Shown: positions 15,401 through 22,520 of the stretch, in pieces
Position numbering within the stretch: position 1 is the first letter of the stretch
How the letters are laid out: each line of letters starts with the position of its first letter
Origin: Catonia carolina
Taxonomy: Eukaryota > Arthropoda > Insecta > Hemiptera > Achilidae
Reading direction: 5' to 3'
Assembly: GCA_035578175.1 (NCBI GenBank)
Contig: JAQMRL010000011.1
Location: forward strand, 548,501-612,500
Length of the DNA: 64,000 bases
Made by a program: the position numbers and the translations under genes
Notes under the pieces: model-generated
What the model was told of the DNA's origin: nothing
Database searches by the model: none
What the model saw: the letters and a program-made list of their open reading frames with translations, nothing else

Positions 15401-18400
15401 TCACTCTTGCCCCATTCTACGCAACTCGATTGAGTACTAGTATATCATCTCAAATTTTTTCTTTCTTTTTTGTAAATTTGTTTGGAAAACCTTCCAATGA
15501 AGCTAAATGACATATGCTGTGATCATAAACTTGAAATAGATGACCACATCTTTTATCACTGAAAAAAAAATACCACATTCAATATGCTTCGGAGAATACA
15601 ATCTAAACAAATTTACCTGAAATCTATAGAATGTGTTGTCATTCTTCACAGTGAGCATATGATCATCAATTGGGAAGAAGTAACCATGGGCAGCCATTAG
15701 ATGTCCCAAATGAAGAGCTTCAGCTATATTAAACAAATAAAAATGTTAAGATTACACATCTTGCAATTGAAACCAATTCTAAATAAAATTTTACAAATAG
15801 AATAAAAAAACATTATGAAATGAAAGCAGTGTTTTTAACCTTGTAATGTATTGCTCATTACAATTTCAAGTTTTCAGGTACAAATATATTCTTGGATTCT
15901 ATACTCTATCCCATGGAACTGTGCAGCACGTCAAAACATAATGTATTAAAATTGTTATTGAACTTAGCGTGATCCATTCGAGTTACAAAATATGTTCTTT
16001 GCTCATCAGATGAAACTTGCTCATGTTAACGTATACTAATTAAAACATATATTAACCCTTATAGTGCCAGCGTCCTAATATTAGGACGTCAAGATTTAGA
16101 CTAAAAAATTCCAGCGTCGTCCTTTTATTAATATGTTGACTAAAAAATTCATAGGATTTTTATTTTACACTTAATTTTTATAAACACCGTATGAAAATAA
16201 TATGTAAGAAATGTAGATTGAAAAAGTAGGCTACATGTAGAGTTTTTTATGAATGTAATTGATTAATATTGAAAACAGTATTTTTATTTTTTACAATACA
16301 TAAATAATTTTTTGTGATTTTTGCATAATTAAATTGCCTTTTAAGTGATATAGGCCTAAGTGAAATTGAGTAAAATAATTTTTTAGGGTGATTTGTTTTT
16401 TAAATTAAAAATGAAATTTTCATAAAAATGTATGTGTATCATTTTATTTTTAAATTGTAAGAAATATGTTTTAAGTTAAATGTCCAAACAAGATCAAATT
16501 TTTTTATGAACAAAACAAAAAAATCATTATGATACCTTGAAAAATAGCCATGTTATGGATAAATATATAAAATGCTACAAATCACACAAAAGTAGACTGA
16601 CATATTTAGTCAAAATCTTGACGTCCTAATATTAGGACGCTGGCACTGTAAGGGTTAAATACAAAATACGACAGTACTGGTAGAAAGAATTCATACAGTA
16701 GGCCTATTATAAAACATCCAGTCCGTCGCTGGTTGTTTTGATTGAAGGCGTTGGTAGAGTGAAACATGATTATGCATCCTTTTATACTGACTTTCAATCC
16801 ATAGTCTGTTCATATTTGCTGCACGGTTCTGTGGGATATACTATAGCAGCTTTATTCTTTCAACGAAAGCCTTGAAAAATTCTGAACTACAAGTACATTA
16901 TTCACAGACACCTTTGGCATACTAGTTTTTCTGTGTTAATTTTACAAAATTACATTGAAAATATAAATTGGTTAACGAGAACTGTATGCTAATAATTTAT
17001 TACTAAAAATATAACAAAATTTTCATTACAATGTCGTCGATACATTCAGATCAAAATGTTGAGCACTGGCAAGAAATACTTCGGCTGCAGCGAAAAAAAT
17101 AGGTTAACACTAATCAGCGTAAACTGTATAATTACGCAAACAATCTTTCTTATTTATCTATTTATCTAGCAATTCATCAGCTAAATGTATGTTTTTAATT
17201 GTTTTCTTCAAATTTTATATTTGAAAATTCTATTCAAAAGCAACAGCTGTCAATTTTATGTTTTTTTTTTACCTAAAATACATTTTACGGCTGTAATTTT
17301 TAACGCTCACTTGTTACTATCCCAATGTGTGATTGAACACTTTTAAAATTCTTTACAAATTCTTGGCAACAGCTAACTAACAACGGCCATCATTGTAGCA
17401 CTTCCAGGATCGGTCTGAATGCATATAATATAGAACATTCGGTAACTCTACTAAAATGTTATAGTTTCAATAAAGCTACCTATAGAAAACAAGTAGGCAC
17501 TATGACTCCTTAAGGAAAAATCTGGCATAATACCCAACATACTTTGAAGCCTTAAGGTGTCATCCGGCACACAAATGCTGGACGTCAACGTGTTTATAGA
17601 CAAATATATTTGTATAATTACTAATACTTACCCTGATCTTCAACATCTAAATTTTTTATCATCCATAATATTAGATCTGAACCTGAAAAAAATCATTGCG
17701 TTTACTTTACACATATTGAGATTAACTATGGATTTAATGGTTTGTACTTCTTAGTACAATAAACTCAATATTCAACAAGGAATGAATTAGATGAAAATTC
17801 TAATAAATTTTGACTTAGAAATTTTTAGCAAGATAATTACTTAAAAGAAAATTCAAAAAAATCCTTTAAGTTATAATTAAAATTAACATATTGCTGCTGA
17901 CTTTAAGTTATAATTAAAATTAACATATTGCTGCTGATTTATTTCAACAAACTTTTATGTGGCGTAAACATAACTGGAATTTTCATCTCATATAAAAATT
18001 TAATGAAAATAAATTTATAAACAGACCCTCACTTTAAAACACATATAACAAATTTTAGATTTATCTTTCTACCTAAAAACATGCATTTTATGTCTGTACT
18101 TTTTAATATTCACTTATTATTGCTCGATGAAAAAATCTTATCGATACATCACACAAAAGTGACGATATAAACGCTAAAGAATATCCAGCCAGGATTATGA
18201 ATATAAGACAGCAGTAATGTTGTCTTAAATTATTGGAAATGCATAAAATTCTGGTGTAAAATGTATATAACATCTGTCTATTAAAAAAAAGGTGAAGCTT
18301 GTAGATATTTTAATTTGCTCTTGATAAAAGAGGCATGTTCAAGACAAGCCAAGATCAGATATACTGTGGTAAAACATTTGCCTTACCCATTGTGTACATG

Positions 18401-20328
18401 TTAGAATGACCATGAAGACTGGTCTAGGAGAAATAGAGAAATCAGAGAGAAAGATCATTACCAAGATAGTGGATGGACAGTACAGAACACATAATGAGAA
18501 AGCTGTACAAGAAAAATTAATGATAGTTGGAAATAATCAGAAAATGAAGAGTAAAATTCTACAGATATCTGCACTGAATAGATGACAAACCAATTTTTAG
18601 GACACTAAAACAATTAACCAAAGGTGTCAGATACGTGGTTTAAAGAATCAGAACGAACATAGTGAAAATTAGAATAAATCAAGACAACATAATGCATATA
18701 CCGAACCAAGTACAAATTACTGTTACTGACTTCTAGGGCTTCCACAAAGAACAAAATGAGAACACCAGATGAATGGAAGCAAAAGCATACATTGAAAGAA
18801 TGCCGATTGTGGAGTACAAAAATCACTACAAAAGTTACTCTATGGGGTCTAGAATGGCCCCAAAAGAGGGATAAAAAGCATGATTAATATGTATTTTTAC
18901 CATTAATAACTTACCAGTGAAAACAGAAGGAATTTTTGACATAAAGCTTTTCACAGTTCTAACAGGAACACCAGTAGCTTCATCTTGCATTTTCTCAACA
19001 ATCTGCTCCATCTGTAACACATTGGTTGACATTAATATTGTTATGGTTGAATGTACTTTATATCACATTTATTTAGTAGTGAAGTTGGCGAATACCCAAC
19101 AATTTTTTGTGGAGTGACAAATCACATCCTTTGTAAATCTACACATAAGCAACATTTTAAAACATCGCATTCAAGTTTTTATTGAAACATAAGCTCAGGA
19201 GCAAAGCAAAATCTAAGATAATTTAAAATCATATTAGAACTTTTACTATATGCATACAGAGTAAGACCTCAACTTACGCAAGGGATGCATTCGGCAAAGT
19301 TATCGCGTACCTTGGATTTTACAGTTTAACCTTAAATCATTCCCTAATTGTCTATATCATTCAAATCCGTTAATTGTTTATAGGGTTGATTCACTAAACC
19401 CAGTCGTTCCTTTTATGCTCTTCGTTTTTTCAACCCTTTCATATCTTTTAACAACATCTAACTTTTCCTCTAAAGTAATCGCTTTCCATTTTCTTAACCT
19501 TTATTAGAACTCATATTGTACACAAAGTAACACCAAAAACAATAAAATAAAAGACCTGCAAATTGTAGCACAATTAAATCTATGCAACCTTACACGACCA
19601 ATATTTTTAATGCACTAAACAGTACCCTACTAATGTTTAAACAAAACTAGATCAATACAAAATTCCAGTGTAAAAATATGGAGGGCAACTACGGTAACAG
19701 TTTCGAGAGGAATTAGCAAAACAATGGTCATAAATGTAAAAATCCGTAAGATAAGAATAACTACTGTACATAAATAATATAATGTATTATATTCAACAAA
19801 ATCGTGCTAACATGAATTCGGGTAAGTCAAACTCGCATAAGTCGAGGTCTTACTGTATACTGAATACAGAGAGAGTAGCTATACAATTGTTCAACAATAT
19901 GGTAATTTTTTAACGATTCCATTCAAAGGTTGGTAGGATGATTGAGCAGTGATCATTCCTAAAAATACAGTTGAATCTTTAAGTAACTATAACTCAGTCA
20001 CTCATTTTTGGCCCTTCACTGAAACTCGCAAAGTAAACTGGGACCTCTGTTCGAGGCTAGATTCTATACACAAAATTGTGGGAGAGACTAGTACATAATG
20101 TAAAGTAGTGGGGGTAATAAAATATTATTTTTACACTTCTCAGGACTCAGAAACACACACACATACATACATGATACAAATAATGGATCAAACTGTACTT
20201 ACTTTTTTATAAACAAGATGATTTGGTGTGTCCTCGGAATTAGGGGTATGGGGCTGCGGCTGCGTGTGGCTGCCATTGTTGGACTCTTGCTTGCGCCTGG
20301 CAGCCTTTTCTGAGCTCATCGTGACCAT
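260..20328 (-). CDS. RGS7: R7-family regulator of G-protein signalling (RGS7-like), 3' end outside window
   Basis: R7 RGS proteins bind Gbeta5 through a GGL domain and accelerate GTP hydrolysis by Galpha(i/o) at membranes of excitable cells. That role is family knowledge. Joining minus-strand exons 20328-20203, 19011-18915, 17682-17632, 15723-15617, 14569-14518, 9266-9043, 7140-6926, 6048-5935, 3611-3486 and 446-260 gives 1,299 nt, or 433 codons, with every junction in phase at GT-AG sites. The domains in order are a polar N-tail (1-42), DEP (about 50-135), the DHEX linker (about 136-220), GGL (about 260-325, ending in an NPW motif) and the first part of the RGS box (about 335-433). The start at 20328 is supported by in-frame stops just upstream in the leader exon. 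The remaining RGS helices lie left of base 1. A second ATG three codons downstream (20319) is an alternative start. Introns range from about 0.9 to 5.2 kb and are full of transposons. Confidence 0.95.
1017..1260 (-). repeat. Dispersed repeat family R, fragment A (3' end)
   Basis: It carries the 3' terminus of repeat R in minus orientation: the GTGTGAAACACTCACAC-like hairpin, ACAACTTTCTC and the conserved AATGAGTGAATGACGC block, then decays. It lies in RGS7-like intron 9. Confidence 0.7.
1395..2830. repeat. Composite repeat array in intron 9
   Basis: Three overlapping patterns are visible. A tandem duplication has units 1688-1883 and 1884-2080, each beginning CATTAAATATGGTGCTG. A perfect 29-bp inverted pair lies at 1502-1530 and 2618-2646 (ACTTATGGGGTTTTTGAAAT in the right arm). 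A direct repeat of about 70 bp lies at 1395-1465 and 2747-2822 (containing GCTAAATATGTTAGTGAAAT and a diverged match). I recognise no coding content. It looks like a decayed composite or rearranged transposon. Confidence 0.6.
2873..2962 (+). repeat. Repeat family R, fragment B (5' end)
   Basis: TTTTTACTTTCTCTTGCC followed by the family's Met-Ser-Ile-like block (TTTTCATATCGATTTTTC) and CACCGGA. Only the first 90 bases or so are recognisable. Confidence 0.65.
3486..3611 (-). CDS. RGS7: RGS7-like coding exon 9 (RGS box, start)
   Basis: 126 nt, phase 2 at both ends. It encodes [20 protein letters not shown] and on to FSGENLK, helices 1-4 of the RGS box. CAG acceptor, GTAAGT donor. Confidence 0.95.
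3612..5618. other. Intron 8, mostly featureless, with a degenerate inverted repeat
   Basis: No gene is seen. Around 4417-4917 the ends are weakly inverted: CAGTCTAC near 4428 against GTAGACTG near 4890, and CTCTGTATAGTTG against CAACTACACAGAG. A TTTAACAC motif sits at the left end. It could be a decayed MITE. Confidence 0.35.
5619..5886 (+). pseudogene. LINE reverse-transcriptase C-terminal fragment
   Basis: The plus strand reads [20 protein letters not shown], then [20 protein letters not shown], a stop, and a further match ending near [11 protein letters not shown]. This is the characteristic 3' end of insect non-LTR elements (the FRHVMKN...QGK...WLKNL pattern). It is a 5'-truncated dead copy immediately 3' of exon 8, in RGS7-like intron 8. 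Confidence 0.75.
5935..6048 (-). CDS. RGS7: RGS7-like coding exon 8 (GGL end, NPW motif)
   Basis: 114 nt, phase 2 at both ends. It encodes [20 protein letters not shown] followed by the Asn-Pro-Trp motif that closes the GGL domain, then the linker to the RGS box. TTCCAG acceptor, GTAAGT donor. Confidence 0.94.
6049..6925. other. Intron 7, nothing recognised
   Basis: AT-rich intron sequence between the two GGL exons. The open frames here have no family resemblance. Confidence 0.5.
6926..7140 (-). CDS. RGS7: RGS7-like coding exon 7 (linker and GGL start)
   Basis: 215 nt, ending in phase 2. It begins [13 protein letters not shown], as in other R7 proteins. A Ser/Gly/Ala linker follows, then the first GGL helix ([18 protein letters not shown]). 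GGL pairs with Gbeta5, which is family knowledge. Confidence 0.94.
7850..8215 (+). repeat. Dispersed repeat pair P, copy 1
   Basis: It shares ordered blocks with 17160-17530: ATCAGCTAAAT, GAACACTTGCAAAATTC, TACAAATTCCAGGC, GTAGCACTTAAAGGATTGAT and TAGGTACTATGGCACC. The copies are well diverged and noncoding. No terminal structure was found. Confidence 0.55.
8385..8472. repeat. Small duplicated palindromic motif
   Basis: The unit ACAGTATAAGACTGTTAAAA at 8385 recurs at 8444 (ACAGCATAAGACTGTTAAAA). Inverted AACAGTCTTA motifs lie between them, so the segment can fold on itself. Confidence 0.5.
8879..9014 (-). repeat. Repeat family R, fragment C (5' end)
   Basis: Minus orientation: TTTTACTTTCTCTTGCC at the right edge, then the GTATTGTTTTCATGTCG block and ACCAATCGC. 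It ends 29 nt from exon 6, so it lies almost at the 5' splice site of intron 6. Confidence 0.75.
9043..9266 (-). CDS. RGS7: RGS7-like coding exon 6 (DHEX domain)
   Basis: 224 nt, ending in phase 0. It encodes [20 protein letters not shown] through the charged helix rich in Lys, Arg, Asp and Glu, to FWDVHRPM. This is the helical extension that packs on DEP in R7 family members. The donor is GTAATT. Confidence 0.95.
9501..10423 (-). mobile_element. Internally deleted mariner element
   Basis: A 923-bp element flanked by TA (9499-9500 and 10424-10425). Its terminal repeats are identical for at least 28 bp and start CGAGGGCCATCCGGAAAGTA. Full mariners are about 1.3 kb, so roughly 0.37 kb is missing from the middle. 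The identical ends suggest it moved recently, in trans. It sits in RGS7-like intron 5, in the same orientation as the host gene. Confidence 0.95.
9600..10262 (-). pseudogene. Mariner transposase with in-frame internal deletion
   Basis: The 220-residue frame is open from [20 protein letters not shown] to NLLGDYVEK. The N-terminal paired HTH region is present, as are the WVPRMLT linker and the first catalytic Asp in GDETW (about residue 165). The reading frame then jumps from MEWHH straight to [20 protein letters not shown] at the C-terminus. The central block with the second and third catalytic Asp residues is gone, so the protein cannot catalyse transposition. The frame is intact across the deletion, so a truncated DNA-binding protein could be made; a repressor role is speculation. 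Confidence 0.92.
10646..11550 (-). repeat. Repeat family R, full copy D
   Basis: A near full-length copy in minus orientation. The 3' hairpin GTGTGAAACACTCACACAAC is at 10651 and the 5' end (CTTTCTCTTGCCTACATG when read on minus) is near 11545. It includes the block GACCGATTTTGATGAAAATG and the TACCCTATCTTGTAGAGC block. Short open frames in it are shared between copies but are not credible proteins. Confidence 0.85.
11678..13638 (-). repeat. Repeat family R, full copy E, split by an insertion
   Basis: The 3' end (GGTGTGAAACACTCACACAA) is at 11681 and the body runs to 12597. The last bases of the 5' end (TATATTCATATAGGCAAGAG) resume at 13610, after the fold-back element. It lies about 130 bp from copy D in the same orientation, so the two are near-tandem. 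Confidence 0.85.
12598..13609. mobile_element. 1,012-bp fold-back element with ~445-bp inverted arms
   Basis: The termini are CAGGGTGATTCATGAAGTTC and its exact complement, flanked on both sides by TATA (12594-12597 and 13610-13613). Arms 12598-13043 and 13165-13609 are near-perfect inverted repeats around a loop of about 120 nt. The right arm also repeats TCCATTTTTTGCATTTGACA directly, at about 13130 and 13310. No ORF is present. I take it as a nonautonomous DNA transposon; the superfamily is undetermined. It is nested in repeat R copy E within intron 5. Confidence 0.9.
13932..14120. repeat. Nested hairpin, probable MITE remnant
   Basis: Arms 13932-13987 and 14065-14120 are inverted (CAACAAACTTTTGTCGTATC against GATACGACAAAAGTTTGTTG). 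A second hairpin sits in the loop at 13988-14034 (CCCCTAAC...GTGGCTTGTC against GCAAGCACACATAGGGG). It lies in RGS7-like intron 5. Confidence 0.7.
14518..14569 (-). CDS. RGS7: RGS7-like coding exon 5 (DEP-DHEX junction)
   Basis: 52 nt encoding [17 protein letters not shown] plus a split codon. The Trp-rich motif after the DEP domain is diagnostic of R7 RGS proteins. CAG acceptor, GTAAGT donor. Confidence 0.94.
14570..15616. other. Intron 4, nothing recognised
   Basis: AT-rich intron between the last DEP exon and the Trp-rich exon. No repeat or coding signal was recognised. Confidence 0.5.
15617..15723 (-). CDS. RGS7: RGS7-like coding exon 4 (DEP domain, end)
   Basis: 107 nt, ending in phase 0. 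It encodes [20 protein letters not shown] and on to FYRFQ, the strongly conserved second half of the DEP fold. The donor is GTAAAT. Confidence 0.94.
16056..16654. mobile_element. TTAA-flanked MITE (piggyBac-like ends)
   Basis: A 599-bp noncoding element between TTAA (16052-16055) and TTAA (16655-16658). Its ends begin CCCTTATAGTGCCAGCGTCC and, on the other strand, CCCTTACAGTGCCAGCGTCC, and stay inverted for about 46 bp with two mismatches. Each end contains the perfect 16-bp palindrome GTCCTAATATTAGGAC. A TTAA target and CCC ends are typical of piggyBac. The interior is AT-rich with no transposase. It lies in RGS7-like intron 3. Confidence 0.88.
17160..17530 (+). repeat. Dispersed repeat pair P, copy 2
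   Basis: It matches 7850-8215 block by block (TCATCAGCTAAATG, GAACACTTTTAAAATTC, GTAGCACTTCCAGGATCGGT, GTAGGCACTATGACTCC). A further weak relative may lie near 18060-18300. Noncoding. Confidence 0.5.
17632..17682 (-). CDS. RGS7: RGS7-like coding exon 3 (51-nt micro-exon, DEP core)
   Basis: Only 51 nt, found by looking for the missing DEP segment between exons 2 and 4. It encodes [16 protein letters not shown] plus split codons at both ends (phase 1 in, phase 1 out), with a CAG acceptor and a GTAAGT donor. It restores the DEP helix-turn segment with its conserved Trp. An ORF-length filter would miss it. Confidence 0.92.
17864..17937 (+). repeat. Exact 37-bp tandem duplication
   Basis: Two adjacent identical 37-bp units start CTTTAAGTTATAATTAAAAT at 17864 and 17901. 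This is probably replication slippage within RGS7-like intron 2. Confidence 0.9.
18915..19011 (-). CDS. RGS7: RGS7-like coding exon 2 (DEP domain, start)
   Basis: 97 nt, ending in phase 1. It begins [20 protein letters not shown], the conserved start of the DEP domain in R7 proteins. CAG acceptor, GTAAGT donor. Confidence 0.93.
19257..19855 (-). mobile_element. Internally deleted Tigger/pogo-type element
   Basis: A 599-bp element flanked by TA. The ends are CAGAGTAAGACCTCAACTTA (left) and CAGTAAGACCTCGACTTATG (right, complement). On the minus strand around 19380-19510 a decayed reading resembles the CENP-B/Tigger N-terminal helix-turn-helix: [15 protein letters not shown], then TTGFSEST. The catalytic domain is absent. 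This fits a MITE derived from a Tigger element. It lies in RGS7-like intron 1. Confidence 0.78.
20203..20328 (-). CDS. RGS7: RGS7-like coding exon 1 (N-terminal tail)
   Basis: 126 nt, 42 codons, ending in phase 0 at a GTAAGT donor. It encodes a basic then Gln/Pro/Ser/Thr-rich tail ([20 protein letters not shown] at its start) with no recognisable domain. Vertebrate R7 proteins have shorter tails, so this part is probably lineage-specific. Confidence 0.85.
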
Positions 20329-20378
20329 GCTCCTCAGAGTGTCACATAACCCCTACCATCTTCACCAATAACTCCATC
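20329..20378 (-). promoter_or_regulatory. 5' leader exon of RGS7-like gene with short upstream ORF
   Basis: A TTTTTTGTAG acceptor precedes base 20378, so at least one more noncoding exon lies further upstream. The leader contains an 11-codon ORF (ATG at 20377, TGA at 20344-20342) that ends 13 nt before the main ATG. TGA and TAG codons in the main frame within this leader fix the coding start. A role of the uORF in translation control is inference. Confidence 0.55.
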
Positions 20379-20757
20379 CTACAAAAAATTAACTTTGTTA
20401 ATTAATCAAAATTTTGTCTTAGTGAACGTTAATATGAAAGAAATGCCTTTTATTATTATTTTGTTGTACTGCACAATAATTAAAAATTAATCAAAAATCT
20501 TTCTACAAAAATATGAAGCAAAATCCCGCCACTGACTTACTCACTTAATCACTTGAAATTTCCTGAACCAAAGGATCTGGAAACTTGAAATTTGACTTGT
20601 ACGTGTTGAATAATCCATAAAAAAATTAAAATTTTATGAATGTAACGCAAAGTGCATGAGGGTTACAAGTTAATACACAGATCTCACAAGACCTATAAAA
20701 ACAGCCACAAACTTCCTTATCAAAAAATGTAAATAAAACACAACTTAACACATTTAA

Positions 20758-21269
20758 CGGCCTGCCATTCAGAATGCGATCAATGTCCAGCATTCTGAGC
20801 ATGTGATCGTAGGGTGCAAAATATTTTTTTTATGCTGTGGTTAGTAGTGAAGCATGGCACACAAAGTGTTCCAATTGTGCGGGCAAAACTGAACGCATTG
20901 CAATCCAAACGTATTCGTCACGTAAATTGTACTGTTTGTCACTAAGTTGTGATATGTCACTCGAAACGAAAAAGTTCTGAGACAGTTCGTTGCCTCATAT
21001 ATCTTGTGATGAAAGTTTTTTTATGGTTTATTGTACTCTCCAAACTGAAATCATTTTTTGTTTATATTGTGAACACACATTGTAAGTTGTTTTTTCTTTT
21101 TAAGAGATAACAATACAGTAACAGCTCCTTCTTTTTCTGACGAAGAACTCATCGTGACTCACCGAATAAACTGAACACATTCTGTGTGGCAGAATGATCG
21201 CACTTGAAATCAGAGTGCATTCATTTCCCCGGAACAGAGGGCGCAGATCGCATTCTGTGTGAACCACTC
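20758..21269. mobile_element. hAT-like MITE family H, copy 1
   Basis: About 512 bp upstream of the RGS7-like leader exon. The left end is CGGCCTGCCATTCAGAATGC. The right end reads, on minus, GAGTGGTTCACACAGAATGC followed by GATCTGCGCCCTCTGTTCC. It is related to 42520-43122. Internal blocks are shared (CATTGCGATCC-like, AAGAGATAACA, GTGATGAAAGTT). The target duplication is unclear (TTTAACG occurs on both sides). Noncoding. Confidence 0.65.
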
Positions 21270-22180
21270 TTTAACGTTACAACAAATAACCAATAGGCAA
21301 TCAATCTCTTATGGTAAATCTATAATTAAAGATTTACTATTGAAACTTTTTCAATTTACTATTGTTAACACGTTTTGAAAAATAAACAAATATCTTGGAT
21401 TAACAGAACACTTAAAAAATATGATTTCATCATGAAAAATGGTATTCTGGAAGGGAATACGTTTTTTTTATAATGTAATATCACTCTGCTCTTTACTCTG
21501 ATAGGTTAAACTGAAAGGGTTTCCTCCATATTTAAATTAAGTCTAGGACTGTTTACATAAACAAAAAGTTAGAGTTGGTTATGTTAAGTTTGCATTGGTA
21601 TACTTATGGTTTTAAGCATTAAGACATTAACAGTGATATTTGCAACATCTAAAAAGAGTTTAGTCAAATAATTATTACAGATTTAACAATTTTTTTACTA
21701 ACAGTATATTAAATGATTTATTTATAGTTCAATCACTATGCTGCTGAATATTATATTACTAACCTACTCTGTTTAATTGATACAATTCTCTATAAAAAAA
21801 AATCTTTACCTTTATTTCAAGCTGCATCCGGAGCTTGTCATTTGGGATTTAAATTAATGTACATTGTGACACTAAACAGTGATCAAATTCTAGAACTATA
21901 GATAGTGAAGCCACGAGATTGCCTTTTGCATATGGATGGGTTGTGAGGAAAGGAAATGAAAATTTGACAGTGCTGCCAACCTCAACAGTGAGACACAACT
22001 CATACACTTCACTACTGTGCAATTTCTACATACATTTTGTAAGCTGTGGTTTATTCCGAGAAAATTTTTTCTTTATAAACCTTATCAGAAATAAATGTGA
22101 CCTTTAATATTGCCTATAGCTTAATTACATGACTAGAAATCTTTTAATTTACAATAATTACCAGCTACCTTATTCCATTG
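21270..22180. other. Intergenic, nothing recognised
   Basis: AT-rich sequence upstream of the RGS7-like gene. The open frame at 21919-22107 has no recognisable features. Confidence 0.45.
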
Positions 22181-22520
22181 GAACAAAAAATTCTATGAAT
22201 GAATCGCCTTCTTTACTATCGCTGTCACCGACGTCTTCACTATCAGTCTCACTAATTTCTACCTAACCGTTTCCTTTTTTACCAGGTGTCAACAAAACTG
22301 TTGAAGAATAGCTTCTTCACGTCTTTAATTTCCTTCTTTATTTTCCGAATAGTGAAAAGAGAAACATCACAGTAATTAGCCACTCGCTCATGGCTTTTGT
22401 TAAAAGGCATTTTTGTTTAGCTTCAACTTCACAGCTCTTTATTACACTGCGTAATAGATTTCATTCAGCACTGTGAATAGTCTGCCCACGTTTTCGAGAA
22501 ACTAACATTTCTGTTTACAG
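22180..22520 (-). pseudogene. Transposase N-terminal remnant (Tc1/mariner-like)
   Basis: The minus strand reads VSRKRGQTIHSAE, then VIKSCEVEAK, and in another frame SHERVANYCDVSLFTIRKIK. That is an insect transposase N-terminal helix-turn-helix broken by stops and frameshifts. It may be the N-terminal part of the same kind of element as 27899-28236; this is a guess. Confidence 0.55.

Noticed and set aside
16056..16120. Palindrome GTCCTAATATTAGGAC as an operator or transcription-factor site
   Set aside because: It is part of the MITE terminal repeat and occurs at both ends.
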